This document shows positions 32,917-41,489 of a stretch of 43,881 nucleotides of DNA, piece after piece. The DNA comes from Deltaproteobacteria bacterium. Lineage in GTDB: Bacteria; Desulfobacterota; Binatia; Bin18. The stretch spans positions 1-43,881 of the forward strand of contig VGTJ01000021.1 in assembly GCA_016874775.1 (NCBI GenBank), in the 5' to 3' direction. The notes beneath the pieces are model-generated. The model had not been told where the DNA came from and did not search any database. It saw only the letters and a program-made list of their open reading frames with translations. Both the position numbers and the translations under genes were made by a program. Every line of letters begins with the position of its first letter. The first letter of the stretch is position 1.

Positions 32917-33774
32917 ATGCGGTGCAGCTTTTCTTTTTTCCTTCGTTCACGTGCGGTTGTCCTGCTCCTGCTCTGTGGTCTGTGCGGCCTGCTCGTTCCT
33001 GCCTGTGGTGACGCCGCCGACTCTGCTCATACTCCTCGCGTCCTGTGGCGAGCTGACCACGAAAAAGGAGATTTATCGCAGTGGGAAAGCGGGGGACACA
33101 ACGGCATCTGGATTAGCTCGACTGCCCACGCTCGCATCACCAACAGCCTCAGTCATTCGGGCCGTTACAGCGTAGCACTCTCGATTACCAATGCGGACGG
33201 CACCAAGAACCCGGAACCAGGAGTGAGAATGGCAAGAGTAAGCACTGCTACCACTCCGACAACGCTTCCTGATGCTGCGTATTACAGTGTGTGGTTTTAC
33301 TTTCCTCAGGTCGTGCGCCCAGTCATCTACTGGAACCTTTTTCAATGGAAACGAGCCTTTATTCGCCAAGATGGTGTTCCCTGGAGCGACCCGCTCTACT
33401 CTGTCAACGTCGGTAACCGTGCAGACGGAACCATGTATTTCTACTTGTATAGTTACGTTGGCAGTGACGGAGGATACATGACGAAGGGCAATGGTGTCGC
33501 CGCTCAAGCCTTGACCAACATCCCGCTCAAGCGATGGATTCACTTAGAGTGCTATTACGGCTGGTCCCGGCAAAAGACCGGACGCGTCGCGTGTTGGCAA
33601 GACGGTCACCGGATCTTGAATGTGGCTGACGTCGTGACCGAATACGGCTACCCAAATGTTGAATACCCCAGACAATGGACGGTCAACAACTACTCAGGCC
33701 ACACCGATCCGCCGACACATACGATCTACATCGATGATGCAATCGTGAGTGACTCACGTATCGGTATCGACTGA
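32917..33774 (+). CDS. Secreted polysaccharide lyase/LamG-like protein
   Basis: 285 aa. A signal sequence (VVLLLLCGLCGLLVPAC) contains a lipobox-like VPAC, so it may be lipid-anchored. The mature part looks like a jelly-roll of the heparin-lyase/alginate-lyase type (polysaccharide lyase PF14099-like): ADHEKGDLSQWES, SLSHSGRYSVALSI, YYSVWFYFPQ, WNLFQWKRAF, a Trp-rich strand IHLECYYGWSRQKTGRVACW and the ending HTIYIDDAIVSD. In an export locus such a protein may trim or bind the polymer. Catalytic residues cannot be assigned. ATG 32917 has GAGGAAA upstream. It follows a hairpin and may start a second transcript. Confidence 0.7.
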   Translation: MRCSFSFFLRSRAVVLLLLCGLCGLLVPACGDAADSAHTPRVLWRADHEKGDLSQWESGGHNGIWISSTAHARITNSLSHSGRYSVALSITNADGTKNPEPGVRMARVSTATTPTTLPDAAYYSVWFYFPQVVRPVIYWNLFQWKRAFIRQDGVPWSDPLYSVNVGNRADGTMYFYLYSYVGSDGGYMTKGNGVAAQALTNIPLKRWIHLECYYGWSRQKTGRVACWQDGHRILNVADVVTEYGYPNVEYPRQWTVNNYSGHTDPPTHTIYIDDAIVSDSRIGID

Positions 33775-33785
33775 AGAGAGGGACT

Positions 33786-35144
33786 ATGATCAGCGTTACC
33801 ACTATCGGCAATGCCACCATGGTCGTACGAGACAACAGCGTTGTTCTCGTCACTGACCCGTGGATGGGAGAAGAGGATCACGCTTACTTCGGCAGTTGGA
33901 ATCTCTCTCACGTCATCCCCGCTGACATCAAACACGACATTTTTTCTACCAAATACGTCTGGTTTTCACATGGCCACCCGGACCATCTGAATGCCTACAG
34001 TCTTCCTCGCTTCAAGGGAAAGACCATCCTTTTGCCTGATCATGTGGGCAGCCGGATGCAGCAGGATTTGACGACTATGGGGTATGACGTGTTCGTGCTC
34101 CCAGATCGCCAATGGATCACCCTCTCTGACCACGTGCGCGTGTTCTGCATCACCACGATCATCCAGGATGCGGTTTTGTTGGTTGAGGCGTACGGACGCC
34201 TGTTCGTCAATTGCAACGATGCGGGGAGTCGTGGGTGTACCCGTCTCATCCGTCGGATCGCTGCGCAATATCCGCACTCGTATCTTTTGAGCATCATGGG
34301 CTACGGCGATGCCGACATGATTAATTTCTATGGTGAAGATGGCAAGTTTGTACCGACGTTGTCAGCCGATGAGTTTCTCCTCGGTGATCAGTTATCGTTG
34401 ATGGCCAAGTCGCTCCGCATCAATCACGTCATTCCTTTTAGCTCATTCCATCAATATCAACGTGAGGATTCGTTGTGGGCAAGCCAATATGTGACGCCCT
34501 TGTCTGCATATCGCGAAGGATTCCATCCTGATCTCGCATTCATTCCACCCTTTGTCACGATTGATTGTCGCAGCGGGGAAGTCACGGAGGTGAATCCGGC
34601 TCTCAACGTTGTCGACGTGCACCCGCCTGAATTTTACGGTGATAGTTGGAGTGAAGAACTGAGTACAGAAGATACCACGAAACTCGATACCTACTTCACG
34701 CGTAAGGATGGCATTCGTCACTTCCTCTCATTCCTCAATTTCCATGTCGGAGGCAAAGATCACTACATTCCACTCGGCGGCACGCAGCACAAAGGGATCA
34801 CCTTCGCGGTCCCGCGCCAGAGCTTGATGACAGCGATCGAATATGAAGCGTTTGACGACTTGCTCATCGGCAATTTTATGAAGACCACACTGCACAATAT
34901 GGACTCGTTGTACGAAGGAGAGTTCAACTTCTATGTCACCAAGTACGGCGATAACGGCAGGGCCCAGTCAGCCGTAGAACTCGACCACTATTTTCAAGCG
35001 TATCGTCACCGCATCGGGCGAGAGTACATGTACGAGGCTGCCACCAACACCCTCATGCAATTCGCCAAACGCTGCTTCGCACGGACACGTGGGTCAACGT
35101 TCTACACCACTGCCAAGCGCGCCTATTACACAATTGTCAAGTAA
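33786..35144 (+). CDS. Large MBL-fold metallo-hydrolase, CMP-NeuAc-hydroxylase-like
   Basis: 452 aa. The metallo-beta-lactamase core carries HxHxDH as SHGHPDHLNA (H62, H64, D66, H67), preceded by TDPWM and followed by NCNDAGSRG, and a later Phe/His-rich IPFSSFHQYQ. This arrangement (TDPW near the start, VWFSHGHPDHL, then a C-terminal ~200-residue extension) resembles the non-Rieske part of CMP-N-acetylneuraminate hydroxylase-like proteins and the UlaG group rather than beta-lactamases. There is no signal peptide, so it is cytoplasmic. It probably hydrolyses or otherwise modifies a nucleotide-sugar or sugar intermediate. The family match is from motif memory only. Confidence 0.7.
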   Translation: MISVTTIGNATMVVRDNSVVLVTDPWMGEEDHAYFGSWNLSHVIPADIKHDIFSTKYVWFSHGHPDHLNAYSLPRFKGKTILLPDHVGSRMQQDLTTMGYDVFVLPDRQWITLSDHVRVFCITTIIQDAVLLVEAYGRLFVNCNDAGSRGCTRLIRRIAAQYPHSYLLSIMGYGDADMINFYGEDGKFVPTLSADEFLLGDQLSLMAKSLRINHVIPFSSFHQYQREDSLWASQYVTPLSAYREGFHPDLAFIPPFVTIDCRSGEVTEVNPALNVVDVHPPEFYGDSWSEELSTEDTTKLDTYFTRKDGIRHFLSFLNFHVGGKDHYIPLGGTQHKGITFAVPRQSLMTAIEYEAFDDLLIGNFMKTTLHNMDSLYEGEFNFYVTKYGDNGRAQSAVELDHYFQAYRHRIGREYMYEAATNTLMQFAKRCFARTRGSTFYTTAKRAYYTIVK

Positions 35145-35177
35145 ACCATCACCAACACCTGTAAGGAGATATTGAAC

Positions 35178-35945
35178 GTGACCTTTCCGCAAGACACTGG
35201 CGTCGAACCGGGAGCCCTCCCAGCCCCTTCCGTGTTTTTCTGGGACCAATTTCGTGACACCAGCATGGGGCGCTATCACTTTCAGCACGAGTATGCCTTC
35301 ATCTCCGATTTTCTCGCGACCCCCACTTCCCCACGCCGTATTCTTGACGTTGGCTGTGGGAGTGGACGCATGACGTTGCCGTTGTCGCGCCTGGGCTTCC
35401 GTATGATGGGACTCGATATCGAGCCAGTCGCGGTCACAGCCTTCCAACAACAACTGCCGGGAACACCACTCGTCCGTGGCGATGTCGCCGACCTCCCCTT
35501 CGCGGCTGATAGCTTCGATTGTGTCGTAGCGTTACAAGCTGCGGAATACGTCGACCATAAAAGACTCCTGACGGAATGCTATCGCGTGTTGCGTCCAGGG
35601 GGCGCAGTGATTTTCGACGCGCAAAACCTGCACAGCTACAAATGGGGACTTAAGCGGGTATGGGACCCAAATAGTTCCCTGGTCTCGACCATTGTCAGTT
35701 GTCGAAAGCTCCTACAATCGCTTCCTGAACATAGATTCACCATCCACGCGATACGGAGATACAATTGGATTCCGTTTTCACGCAAAAGCAACAGTCCCCT
35801 CATCCGCATCGCGGCCTCACTCGAACAGATGTTACACCTCGATCGCTTCCACTCTATCAGTCCGAAAGTTCTCTTGGCGGCGCGAAAGGACATCGCCCAG
35901 CTCACCTTGACTCTGTGCTCAGCCCTCAATTTCCTCGGTCTCTAA
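35178..35945 (+). CDS. Class I SAM-dependent methyltransferase
   Basis: 255 aa. The SAM-binding motif I is ILDVGCGSGRMTLPLSRLG, motif II GLDIEP, and post-I DVADLPFAADSFDCVVALQAA, then the LLTECYRVLRPGGAVIFDAQN strand typical of UbiE/Methyltransf_11. It would O- or N-methylate a sugar or lipid-linked intermediate of the polymer, or a cofactor; the acceptor is unknown. GTG 35178 is preferred: AAGGAG lies nine bases upstream, while TTG 35172 is too close. The Wzx flippase gene starts 11 bases after its stop. Confidence 0.85.
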   Translation: MTFPQDTGVEPGALPAPSVFFWDQFRDTSMGRYHFQHEYAFISDFLATPTSPRRILDVGCGSGRMTLPLSRLGFRMMGLDIEPVAVTAFQQQLPGTPLVRGDVADLPFAADSFDCVVALQAAEYVDHKRLLTECYRVLRPGGAVIFDAQNLHSYKWGLKRVWDPNSSLVSTIVSCRKLLQSLPEHRFTIHAIRRYNWIPFSRKSNSPLIRIAASLEQMLHLDRFHSISPKVLLAARKDIAQLTLTLCSALNFLGL

Positions 35946-35956
35946 CCGGTACAGCT

Positions 35957-37402
35957 ATGAACGAGTCACAAAAAGTTGCTAGGAATACGGCGGTCCTCGC
36001 GGTAGCGACGTTGGTGGAGCGAGCAGGGGCAATCGTGTTGGTCTTTGTGCTTTCACGCACCGTGCATGCACACGGGCTCGGTATCCATGCAGCCGTTCTC
36101 GCACTGTACGGGTTGTTGGCGTTGCTTGCGGAAGTCGGTGTGTCAAGCTTTATCGTTCGTGAGGTCGCCAAAGACCGCAGCAAGACGCAACAATATGTCC
36201 TGCACTTGAGTGCGGTCGCGATCGTTGCTGGCCTTGTTGTCATGAGTGCGGCAGCGCTGATCTTGCCGTATCTCGGCTACTCGCCGGAACTGCGCGCCGG
36301 TTCGTATCTTGTGCTGCTCGCGGTGATTCCCGGCACGTTGAATGTCATTCACGAAGCCGTCTACGTGGCCCATCAACGGGTCGCATTTCAGACGTATACG
36401 ACGCTTATCGTCACGGTGGGGAGTCTCACGGCAAGCATTGTGCTCCTCTTGCTAGGATACGGTGTCGTGAGCGTCATTGCCGCGTTTGTCGCGAGCAGGT
36501 ACGTGATGATGTTTTGTTACCTCCTACTCACGTCTTGTTACATTGCACCGCTGCGCGGTTCGTTTCAGCTCTCCTTCGGCGTGGCATTGCTTCGCGAGAT
36601 TCGTTTGTTCGCTGCATCCTCGTTTCTGGCCGGGTTCTTTTCCCGTCCGGAAATTCTTTTACTCTCAGTGTTCAGCAATGAAACGCACATTGGCTTCTAT
36701 AGCGCGGCGTTGAAGTTGGTTGATCTGTGGCAAGTCATCCCTGAAACGTTTCTGACCAACGTGTTTCCGGTCATGTCTCGTTTCTATCACCAGGCTGATC
36801 AGCACGCCCAACTCCTGCAGGAACGGTCAGTGAAATACCTCTTTGCCCTTTCCTTACCCATTGCGGTGGGTTTGACGGTTGCAGCCGAACCGATAATCCG
36901 GCTGGTCTTTGGTCAGGAATTTCTTCCTGCTGTACTCGTGCTACAAATTCTCGCCTGGAATCTTCCCGTGTCCTGTTTGAATAGTATGCTGTGGCGGATT
37001 CTCGTCGCCCGTGATCAACAAAACCGCAATGTGCAAGTACAGCTGGTGACCGCATGCACGCGCATCGTCAGCGGCTGCCTGGTGATCTTTCTGCTTGGAC
37101 CCCTTGGTGCGGCGCTTACGACGATTGGCAATCTGTTTCTGCATAACCGCATGTTAGCGTATTTCCTCCAACGTGACGGCATTCGCTTAGACGTGTGGCG
37201 TTTGACGTGGCGGTTCGCTGTTGCCGCCGCAGGTATGGGAGTGATCGTGTGGCTCCTGCTGAACTCTCACACCGATTTGTGGATGGTCGTGCCAGTCGCT
37301 GCTGGGTGTTACGGTATATGGCTTTTTGTCCTGAGGGCATTTTCCGCTGATGAGATTACTGTGATGTCCTCACTCTTGCCAGCAAGAGTAGGAGGGAAGT
37401 GA
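35957..37402 (+). CDS. wzx: Polysaccharide flippase (Wzx/MOP superfamily)
   Basis: 481 aa with about 12-14 hydrophobic helices, for example AIVLVFVLSRTVHAHGLGI, VIAAFVASRYVMMFCYLLL and AAAGMGVIVWLLL. The N-terminal pattern NTAVLAVATLVERAGAIVLVF and the mid-region NETHIGFYSAALKLVDLWQVIPETF match Wzx-type lipid-linked oligosaccharide flippases. It would move the undecaprenyl-linked repeat unit to the periplasm for the polymerase. The start ATG 35957 is chosen; an open frame back to 35765 is only coding shadow of the methyltransferase. It completes the Wzx/Wzy-type set with wza, wzc and the polymerase. Confidence 0.9.
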   Translation: MNESQKVARNTAVLAVATLVERAGAIVLVFVLSRTVHAHGLGIHAAVLALYGLLALLAEVGVSSFIVREVAKDRSKTQQYVLHLSAVAIVAGLVVMSAAALILPYLGYSPELRAGSYLVLLAVIPGTLNVIHEAVYVAHQRVAFQTYTTLIVTVGSLTASIVLLLLGYGVVSVIAAFVASRYVMMFCYLLLTSCYIAPLRGSFQLSFGVALLREIRLFAASSFLAGFFSRPEILLLSVFSNETHIGFYSAALKLVDLWQVIPETFLTNVFPVMSRFYHQADQHAQLLQERSVKYLFALSLPIAVGLTVAAEPIIRLVFGQEFLPAVLVLQILAWNLPVSCLNSMLWRILVARDQQNRNVQVQLVTACTRIVSGCLVIFLLGPLGAALTTIGNLFLHNRMLAYFLQRDGIRLDVWRLTWRFAVAAAGMGVIVWLLLNSHTDLWMVVPVAAGCYGIWLFVLRAFSADEITVMSSLLPARVGGK

Positions 37403-37472
37403 GAGTTCTCGTGTGTTTCTTTCGAGCGGCGAGCTCAGTCAGTCCACACGACATGAGTACAGCACGGGCAAC

Positions 37473-37558
37473 AAATCCCCTCGCGCTGCGCGCGGCCCCT
37501 TTTGCCAAAGGGGGCATTTTTCAGTCCCCCCTTTGCAAAGGGGGGCTAGGGGGTATTT
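37473..37558. repeat. Palindromic REP-like element with 20-bp perfect palindrome
   Basis: CCCCCCTTTGCAAAGGGGGG (37526-37545) is a perfect palindrome. Just upstream, CTTTTGCCAAAGGGGGC (37499-37516 region) is an imperfect second copy. The block is bounded by AAATCCCC on the left and GGGGGTATTT on the right. It lies between the flippase and transglutaminase-like genes and matches in style dispersed elements of many environmental genomes. It might stabilise or stop the upstream transcript. Confidence 0.75.
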
Positions 37559-37623
37559 CATCATGCGTGGGAAGTGTACGAATCTTCTGTGGCTCGATTG
37601 AGGTCAATAGATAACGCAAAGGC

Positions 37624-38535
37624 ATGACCAACATGTACACGCTAATCAGACACGTTCTCTTTTGTCTCTCACTCACTGTTTTCTCTCTCTCGATCCTCGC
37701 GTCGGTATTTTTCTTGAGCAAAGTTCGAGAACACAATTTCTATATTCGCAACCTCATCTACGCTGCAGTGTGGCGAAAGCACCTGACGCAAACAGATGAG
37801 ATTGCCCTCTCGTTGGACAAGGAGGTGTATAGAAGAACGAATCGGGCCCTCCAGAAACAGGACGTCGATTGGTACGCGCAAGTGGAAAGCTTTTCTTTTT
37901 TCAACGTCACCCCCGCCGTGGCACTACGCTATGGAACATATGGATTTCTCGGACAGCACAAAGAGGGGCCGTGTGGCACTATGACCAGGATTGTCCTGAA
38001 TGCCTTGTGGGAACTCGGTATTCCGGCGCGGAAGTTGCAGCTCGATGGCAAGGTCGCGGAGCAAGAGAGCCTCTCGTGGGTTGAATCTTATCAAGATGCG
38101 ATTCGGGTGTATCACCGCGCAAAACAGTTTCCTAACGATGGCCACACCATGGTGGAGTTCTATCATGATGGTGCGTGGCGCGTGACTTCTCCTGCCGATC
38201 ATGCGTTCGCCTGGCATACGGACGAGGGGAAAATAGCGACGGCAGACGATATTCAGAATGACCCAAGAATCTACGCCCAGATTTATCAGCTGTGGCCGGA
38301 TTATCCCTATAGCGATTACCCCTATACGTTTGTCGGCCACTCCAACATCAATTGGGAAAAACTTCCTCGTGAGATGAGGGTGGCAATCAAGGCGGTGATG
38401 GGAGAGCAATGGTTTGCGGCTGCCCAAACACCGCGGTTATATGATCAGCCACGGACGTTGCTCTTTCTTGTGAGCCTCGGCGCCTCCTCCGTGTCTGGCG
38501 TTTTAGCTTACGTATGCTATGCACCTCCGCCTTGA
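37624..38535 (+). CDS. Membrane-anchored transglutaminase-like (papain-fold) protein
   Basis: 303 aa. An N-terminal membrane helix (VLFCLSLTVFSLSILASVFF, ~11-30) and a C-terminal one (LLFLVSLGASSVSGVLAYV) flank a globular domain. The domain has the transglutaminase-core pattern: C117 in EGPCGTMTRIVLNALWELGIPAR (helix start), H174 in GHTMVEFYHDGAW, and D192 in TSPADHAF. This forms a Cys-His-Asp triad in the expected order and spacing. Such domains can be proteases, amidases or amide transferases. With the FemAB-like and AsnB-like genes it hints at amide chemistry on the exported product. The topology and target are unknown. The start is ATG 37624 (or ATG 37633). Confidence 0.7.
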   Translation: MTNMYTLIRHVLFCLSLTVFSLSILASVFFLSKVREHNFYIRNLIYAAVWRKHLTQTDEIALSLDKEVYRRTNRALQKQDVDWYAQVESFSFFNVTPAVALRYGTYGFLGQHKEGPCGTMTRIVLNALWELGIPARKLQLDGKVAEQESLSWVESYQDAIRVYHRAKQFPNDGHTMVEFYHDGAWRVTSPADHAFAWHTDEGKIATADDIQNDPRIYAQIYQLWPDYPYSDYPYTFVGHSNINWEKLPREMRVAIKAVMGEQWFAAAQTPRLYDQPRTLLFLVSLGASSVSGVLAYVCYAPPP

Positions 38536-38719
38536 ACGCAGGACGAACGGGCCATCGCAAAAACGCCAATAGCTCCGCCATTCACCGTGAGCTGGTCAAA
38601 TCCTATCCTGCGCGTGTCGAAGGGCGAACACGCTTCTACGCTGCCGTTGCCAGCATCTTGCTATGCACCTGTGCCACCGACATCTTGACCCACTACAGAA
38701 GACTAGCTACTACCAGCTC

Positions 38720-39889
38720 ATGAACACACAGTGGCCATTACGCTTCGGCGTTTTCCTCCCACCTATGCATCCCGTAGGGCAGAATCCAACCTTAACCTTG
38801 CAACGTGATATCGAATTGATCGAACACCTTGACCGCCTGGGCTTTGATGAAGCCTGGATTGGCGAGCATCACTCGGCTGGTTATGAAACTATCGCCTCGC
38901 CGGAAGTGTTTATCGGTGTCGTCTCACAGCGGACACGGCACATTAAGCTTGGGACCGGCGTTATTTCTCTTCCTTATCACCACCCGTTACTTGTGGCTGA
39001 CAACCTCGTGTTGCTCGACCACTTGACACGTGGGCGGGTGATGTTCGGGGTCGGACCTGGCCAACTGACATCCGACGCCATCATGCTTGGGATCGCACCT
39101 GACAACCAACGTCGGATGATGCAGGAAAGCTTTGAAGTGATCATGGCGTTGCTCAACGGCGAGACCGTTACGCGCAAAACCGATTGGTTCACCATCAATG
39201 AGGGCGTCTTACAGTTACGTCCGTACTCTTATCCACGCTTCGATATTGCCGTAGCGGCCTCGATCTCCCCTGCCGGAGCGACGCTGGCTGGCCGCTTTGG
39301 TGTGGGCCTTCTTTCCCTGGCCGCGACCAACCCGCTGGGCTTTCAAATGCTGCACGATCACTGGCAAGTCGCCGAAGAGCAGGCGGCCAAGAATGGCCAA
39401 ACAGTCGACCGACGCAACTGGCGTATGGTAGGGCCAATGCATATCGCCGAGACGAAGGAGCAGGCATTAGCAGATTGTCGCTTCGGCTTTCTCAATGTCA
39501 TGACCTATCTTTCCCATATTCTTCCGATGGGACAGTCGAGTGCCACAACCTACGAAGATATTGTCAAAGAGATGAACGAGACCGGCGCTGGCGTCATCGG
39601 CACACCAGACATGGCCATTGCGCAGATCAAGCGCATTCAGAAACAATCTGGAGGATTCGGGTGCTATCTCACCATCGGTGCTGACTTCGCCGACTGGCAA
39701 GCGACCCTGCGATCGTATGAACTCATCTCACAGTACGTCATGCCGCATTTCAAAGGGCAAAGCGCACCACCCCAAGCCTCGTACGACCGGATCATCAAAG
39801 CTGGAGGCAAATACGTCTCGGCCACCGCTCACGCGATCGAGAAAGCGATCAAAGAGTATGATGCGGGACAGGGGAAAGGGAAGAAGTAG
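38720..39889 (+). CDS. Luciferase-like (LLM class) flavin-dependent oxidoreductase
   Basis: 389 aa. A TIM-barrel monooxygenase of the bacterial luciferase superfamily, with LRFGVFLPPMHPVG at the N-terminus, HLDRLGFDEAWIGEHHSAG, IKLGTGVISLPYHHPLLVADNLVLLDHLTRGRVMFGVGPG, and MAVAASISPAGATLAGRFGVG-like mid-section (AVAASISPAGATLAG). The C-terminal part holds the substrate cap. It uses FMNH2 or F420 with a hydride or oxygen reaction on an unknown small compound. ATG 38720 starts the conserved sequence; the frame runs open to 38663. It is downstream of the polysaccharide locus but of a different functional type, so probably not part of it. Confidence 0.85.
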   Translation: MNTQWPLRFGVFLPPMHPVGQNPTLTLQRDIELIEHLDRLGFDEAWIGEHHSAGYETIASPEVFIGVVSQRTRHIKLGTGVISLPYHHPLLVADNLVLLDHLTRGRVMFGVGPGQLTSDAIMLGIAPDNQRRMMQESFEVIMALLNGETVTRKTDWFTINEGVLQLRPYSYPRFDIAVAASISPAGATLAGRFGVGLLSLAATNPLGFQMLHDHWQVAEEQAAKNGQTVDRRNWRMVGPMHIAETKEQALADCRFGFLNVMTYLSHILPMGQSSATTYEDIVKEMNETGAGVIGTPDMAIAQIKRIQKQSGGFGCYLTIGADFADWQATLRSYELISQYVMPHFKGQSAPPQASYDRIIKAGGKYVSATAHAIEKAIKEYDAGQGKGKK

Positions 39890-39908
39890 CCACTCGCGAC
39901 AATCGTTG

Positions 39909-39928
39909 GGGCGCAGCACACTGCGCCC
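39909..39928. terminator. Hairpin between convergent genes
   Basis: GGGCGCAG, loop CACA, CTGCGCCC form an 8-bp perfect stem in the 46-bp gap between the rightward LLM oxidoreductase and the leftward M15/DUF882 gene. There is no long T run on either side, so termination is a moderate inference; a bidirectional role fits the position. Confidence 0.45.
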
Positions 39929-39935
39929 TCCTTCG

Positions 39936-40832
39936 CTATCGCACTTCAATCACGTTCGACATGATCTGATCTGGCATGGTGGCAAACTGTTTGTCACAAA
40001 ACCGCAACTGCAGTTGAATTCGCCCTTCTGGTGGAAGATCATCAGGTACATGCCACACAAAAGCTCGCTCGTTGGCGTCGCGCACCGACACACACGCACC
40101 GTTTTTCCCTGCAAAAGCAAATTCACGCGGCGCTCCACCATTGCCATGAACTGAGAATGTCGGCACCACACTCACGGGATAGGCCGTAATGCGCGCCAGC
40201 TTCACCTCGACTTTCTCACCTGGCAGGTAAATATCTTGGTCTGTACGGACCATGATGCTCTTGTTGTCTTCGGAGATGTTGGTGCGAACTTTGGAGGTCG
40301 CTTGGGTCCAGTAGCGCGCCGGGCCGGTATCGATATGCACCGAGTCCCCACCGTAGAAACCAATACCGCAACATCCCATGTCTTTGACAATGCCCCAGAT
40401 TTTCGCGGCGAGATTCTTGCGCACCTTTATATCTGCGGCCATCCCTTCGATATGGAGGCTCGCCTTCGCTGCGCCACCGCCTTTCGCACGCAGGTTGTCG
40501 TTGTACTCCTGACTGCGATACCCAGAAATCAATACGATCGGCAAATGAAAGCGATCTTCAATAAAATCGAGAGCTGAAATCAATCGTAACGAGATATGAT
40601 TTTCATCGTCAGCAGTGACACCAAACAAGCGATCAATCTGCTGTCGTGCTTCTGCCGGATACGTTCCGTCTGAGGCACGATAACGCACCTGTGCTGAGCT
40701 ATTGGTTTTCGCATTGGTCAATGACACCGTACCATCACCGCTAAGGAAATAACGGTCAGTGACATTGCCCGTCTCTGCCGCCAGGACCAGCGCTGGCGTG
40801 AGTAATACCATCAGATACCACAGTATTTGCAT
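39936..40832 (-). CDS. Secreted DUF882/M15-type peptidoglycan endopeptidase-like protein
   Basis: 298 aa. A signal peptide (MQILWYLMVLLTPALVLAAET) is followed by a YcbK/DUF882-like domain of the D-Ala-D-Ala metallopeptidase fold: IVLISGYRSQEYNDNLR, the zinc motif KASLHIEGMAADI (His and Asp) and SVHIDTG (second His). Metal-binding residues are present, so peptidoglycan endopeptidase activity is plausible, in the periplasm. The C-terminal ~100 residues (YLPGEKVEVKLARITAYPV to the end) look like an Ig-like beta domain, an addition beyond the usual short DUF882 protein. GAGGAG lies upstream of ATG 40832. Confidence 0.75.
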   Translation of the reverse strand: MQILWYLMVLLTPALVLAAETGNVTDRYFLSGDGTVSLTNAKTNSSAQVRYRASDGTYPAEARQQIDRLFGVTADDENHISLRLISALDFIEDRFHLPIVLISGYRSQEYNDNLRAKGGGAAKASLHIEGMAADIKVRKNLAAKIWGIVKDMGCCGIGFYGGDSVHIDTGPARYWTQATSKVRTNISEDNKSIMVRTDQDIYLPGEKVEVKLARITAYPVSVVPTFSVHGNGGAPREFAFAGKNGACVSVRDANERAFVWHVPDDLPPEGRIQLQLRFCDKQFATMPDQIMSNVIEVR

Positions 40833-40886
40833 TGTCTTCTGCTCCTCTTCTTCTCATCCCACATCACAGACAACACCGTGTCACAC

Positions 40887-41489
40887 CTACTTCTTCAATC
40901 CCATCGTCTCCAACTTCTCGCGCACCAACGGCACCCGGTCATGCCCCCAAAACATCTCGCCTGCAACAATGAAAAGTGGCACGCCAAATACCTCGTCTTT
41001 ATCCGCACGTTGCTGTATCGCTGCCAGTTCGCGTGGCCCCTCTTCATCAAGATATCTCAGAAAGCCGTCAGGACTCCCACCGACCTCGCCTAACACCGTC
41101 ACAATCGCGTGCTGATCTTCAATATCCAGTTCGCGGCGCCAAAAGCACTCGTAGACACGATCATGATAGGCGCGAAATGTTCCTTGTTTCTGGGCGTATA
41201 ACGCCCCGATCGCCGCAATCGACGAATCGAAAATTTTCTGTGGTCCGCGAATCACCAGTCCCTTCTTGTTCGCCCAGCGACGTACATCCATGTAGGAATA
41301 GCGGATCTTCCGCCATTGCTGCTCGGTGCGTGTCTGGAGATCCCCGAGCGCCTCCGGGATATTGAGGATGTAGGGAAGCCAGTCGATCCTTACTCGATAC
41401 TCATCCTCTAGTTTGTAGGCTTCATCCTTGGCGAGATAGGCAAATGGACTTTTGTAATCAAAGTAGAGTGAGATGACCGCTGGTTCCAT
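40887..41489 (-). CDS. DsbA-fold 2-hydroxychromene-2-carboxylate isomerase-like protein
   Basis: 200 aa. The thioredoxin/GST-kappa-type fold starts SLYFDYKSPFAYLA (active-site Ser in place of the DsbA Cys) and has the cis-Pro loop VFGVPLFIVAGEMFWGHD. Members include naphthalene-pathway 2-hydroxychromene-2-carboxylate isomerases and uncharacterised glutathione-dependent relatives, so an aromatic substrate is only possible, not shown. It is the leading gene of the leftward pair with the DUF882 protein, 54 bp apart. There is no signal peptide. Confidence 0.85.
   Translation of the reverse strand: MEPAVISLYFDYKSPFAYLAKDEAYKLEDEYRVRIDWLPYILNIPEALGDLQTRTEQQWRKIRYSYMDVRRWANKKGLVIRGPQKIFDSSIAAIGALYAQKQGTFRAYHDRVYECFWRRELDIEDQHAIVTVLGEVGGSPDGFLRYLDEEGPRELAAIQQRADKDEVFGVPLFIVAGEMFWGHDRVPLVREKLETMGLKK

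Noticed and set aside
17775-38535. Exosortase/PEP-CTERM system
   Set aside because: FemAB- and AsnB-like genes are typical companions, but no exosortase (multi-helix with Cys/Arg/His triad) or PEP-CTERM-like tail was found in the window.
38536-38719. Possible small gene between the transglutaminase-like and LLM genes (frame 38514-38723)
   Set aside because: No ribosome site, overlaps both neighbours and has no recognisable features.
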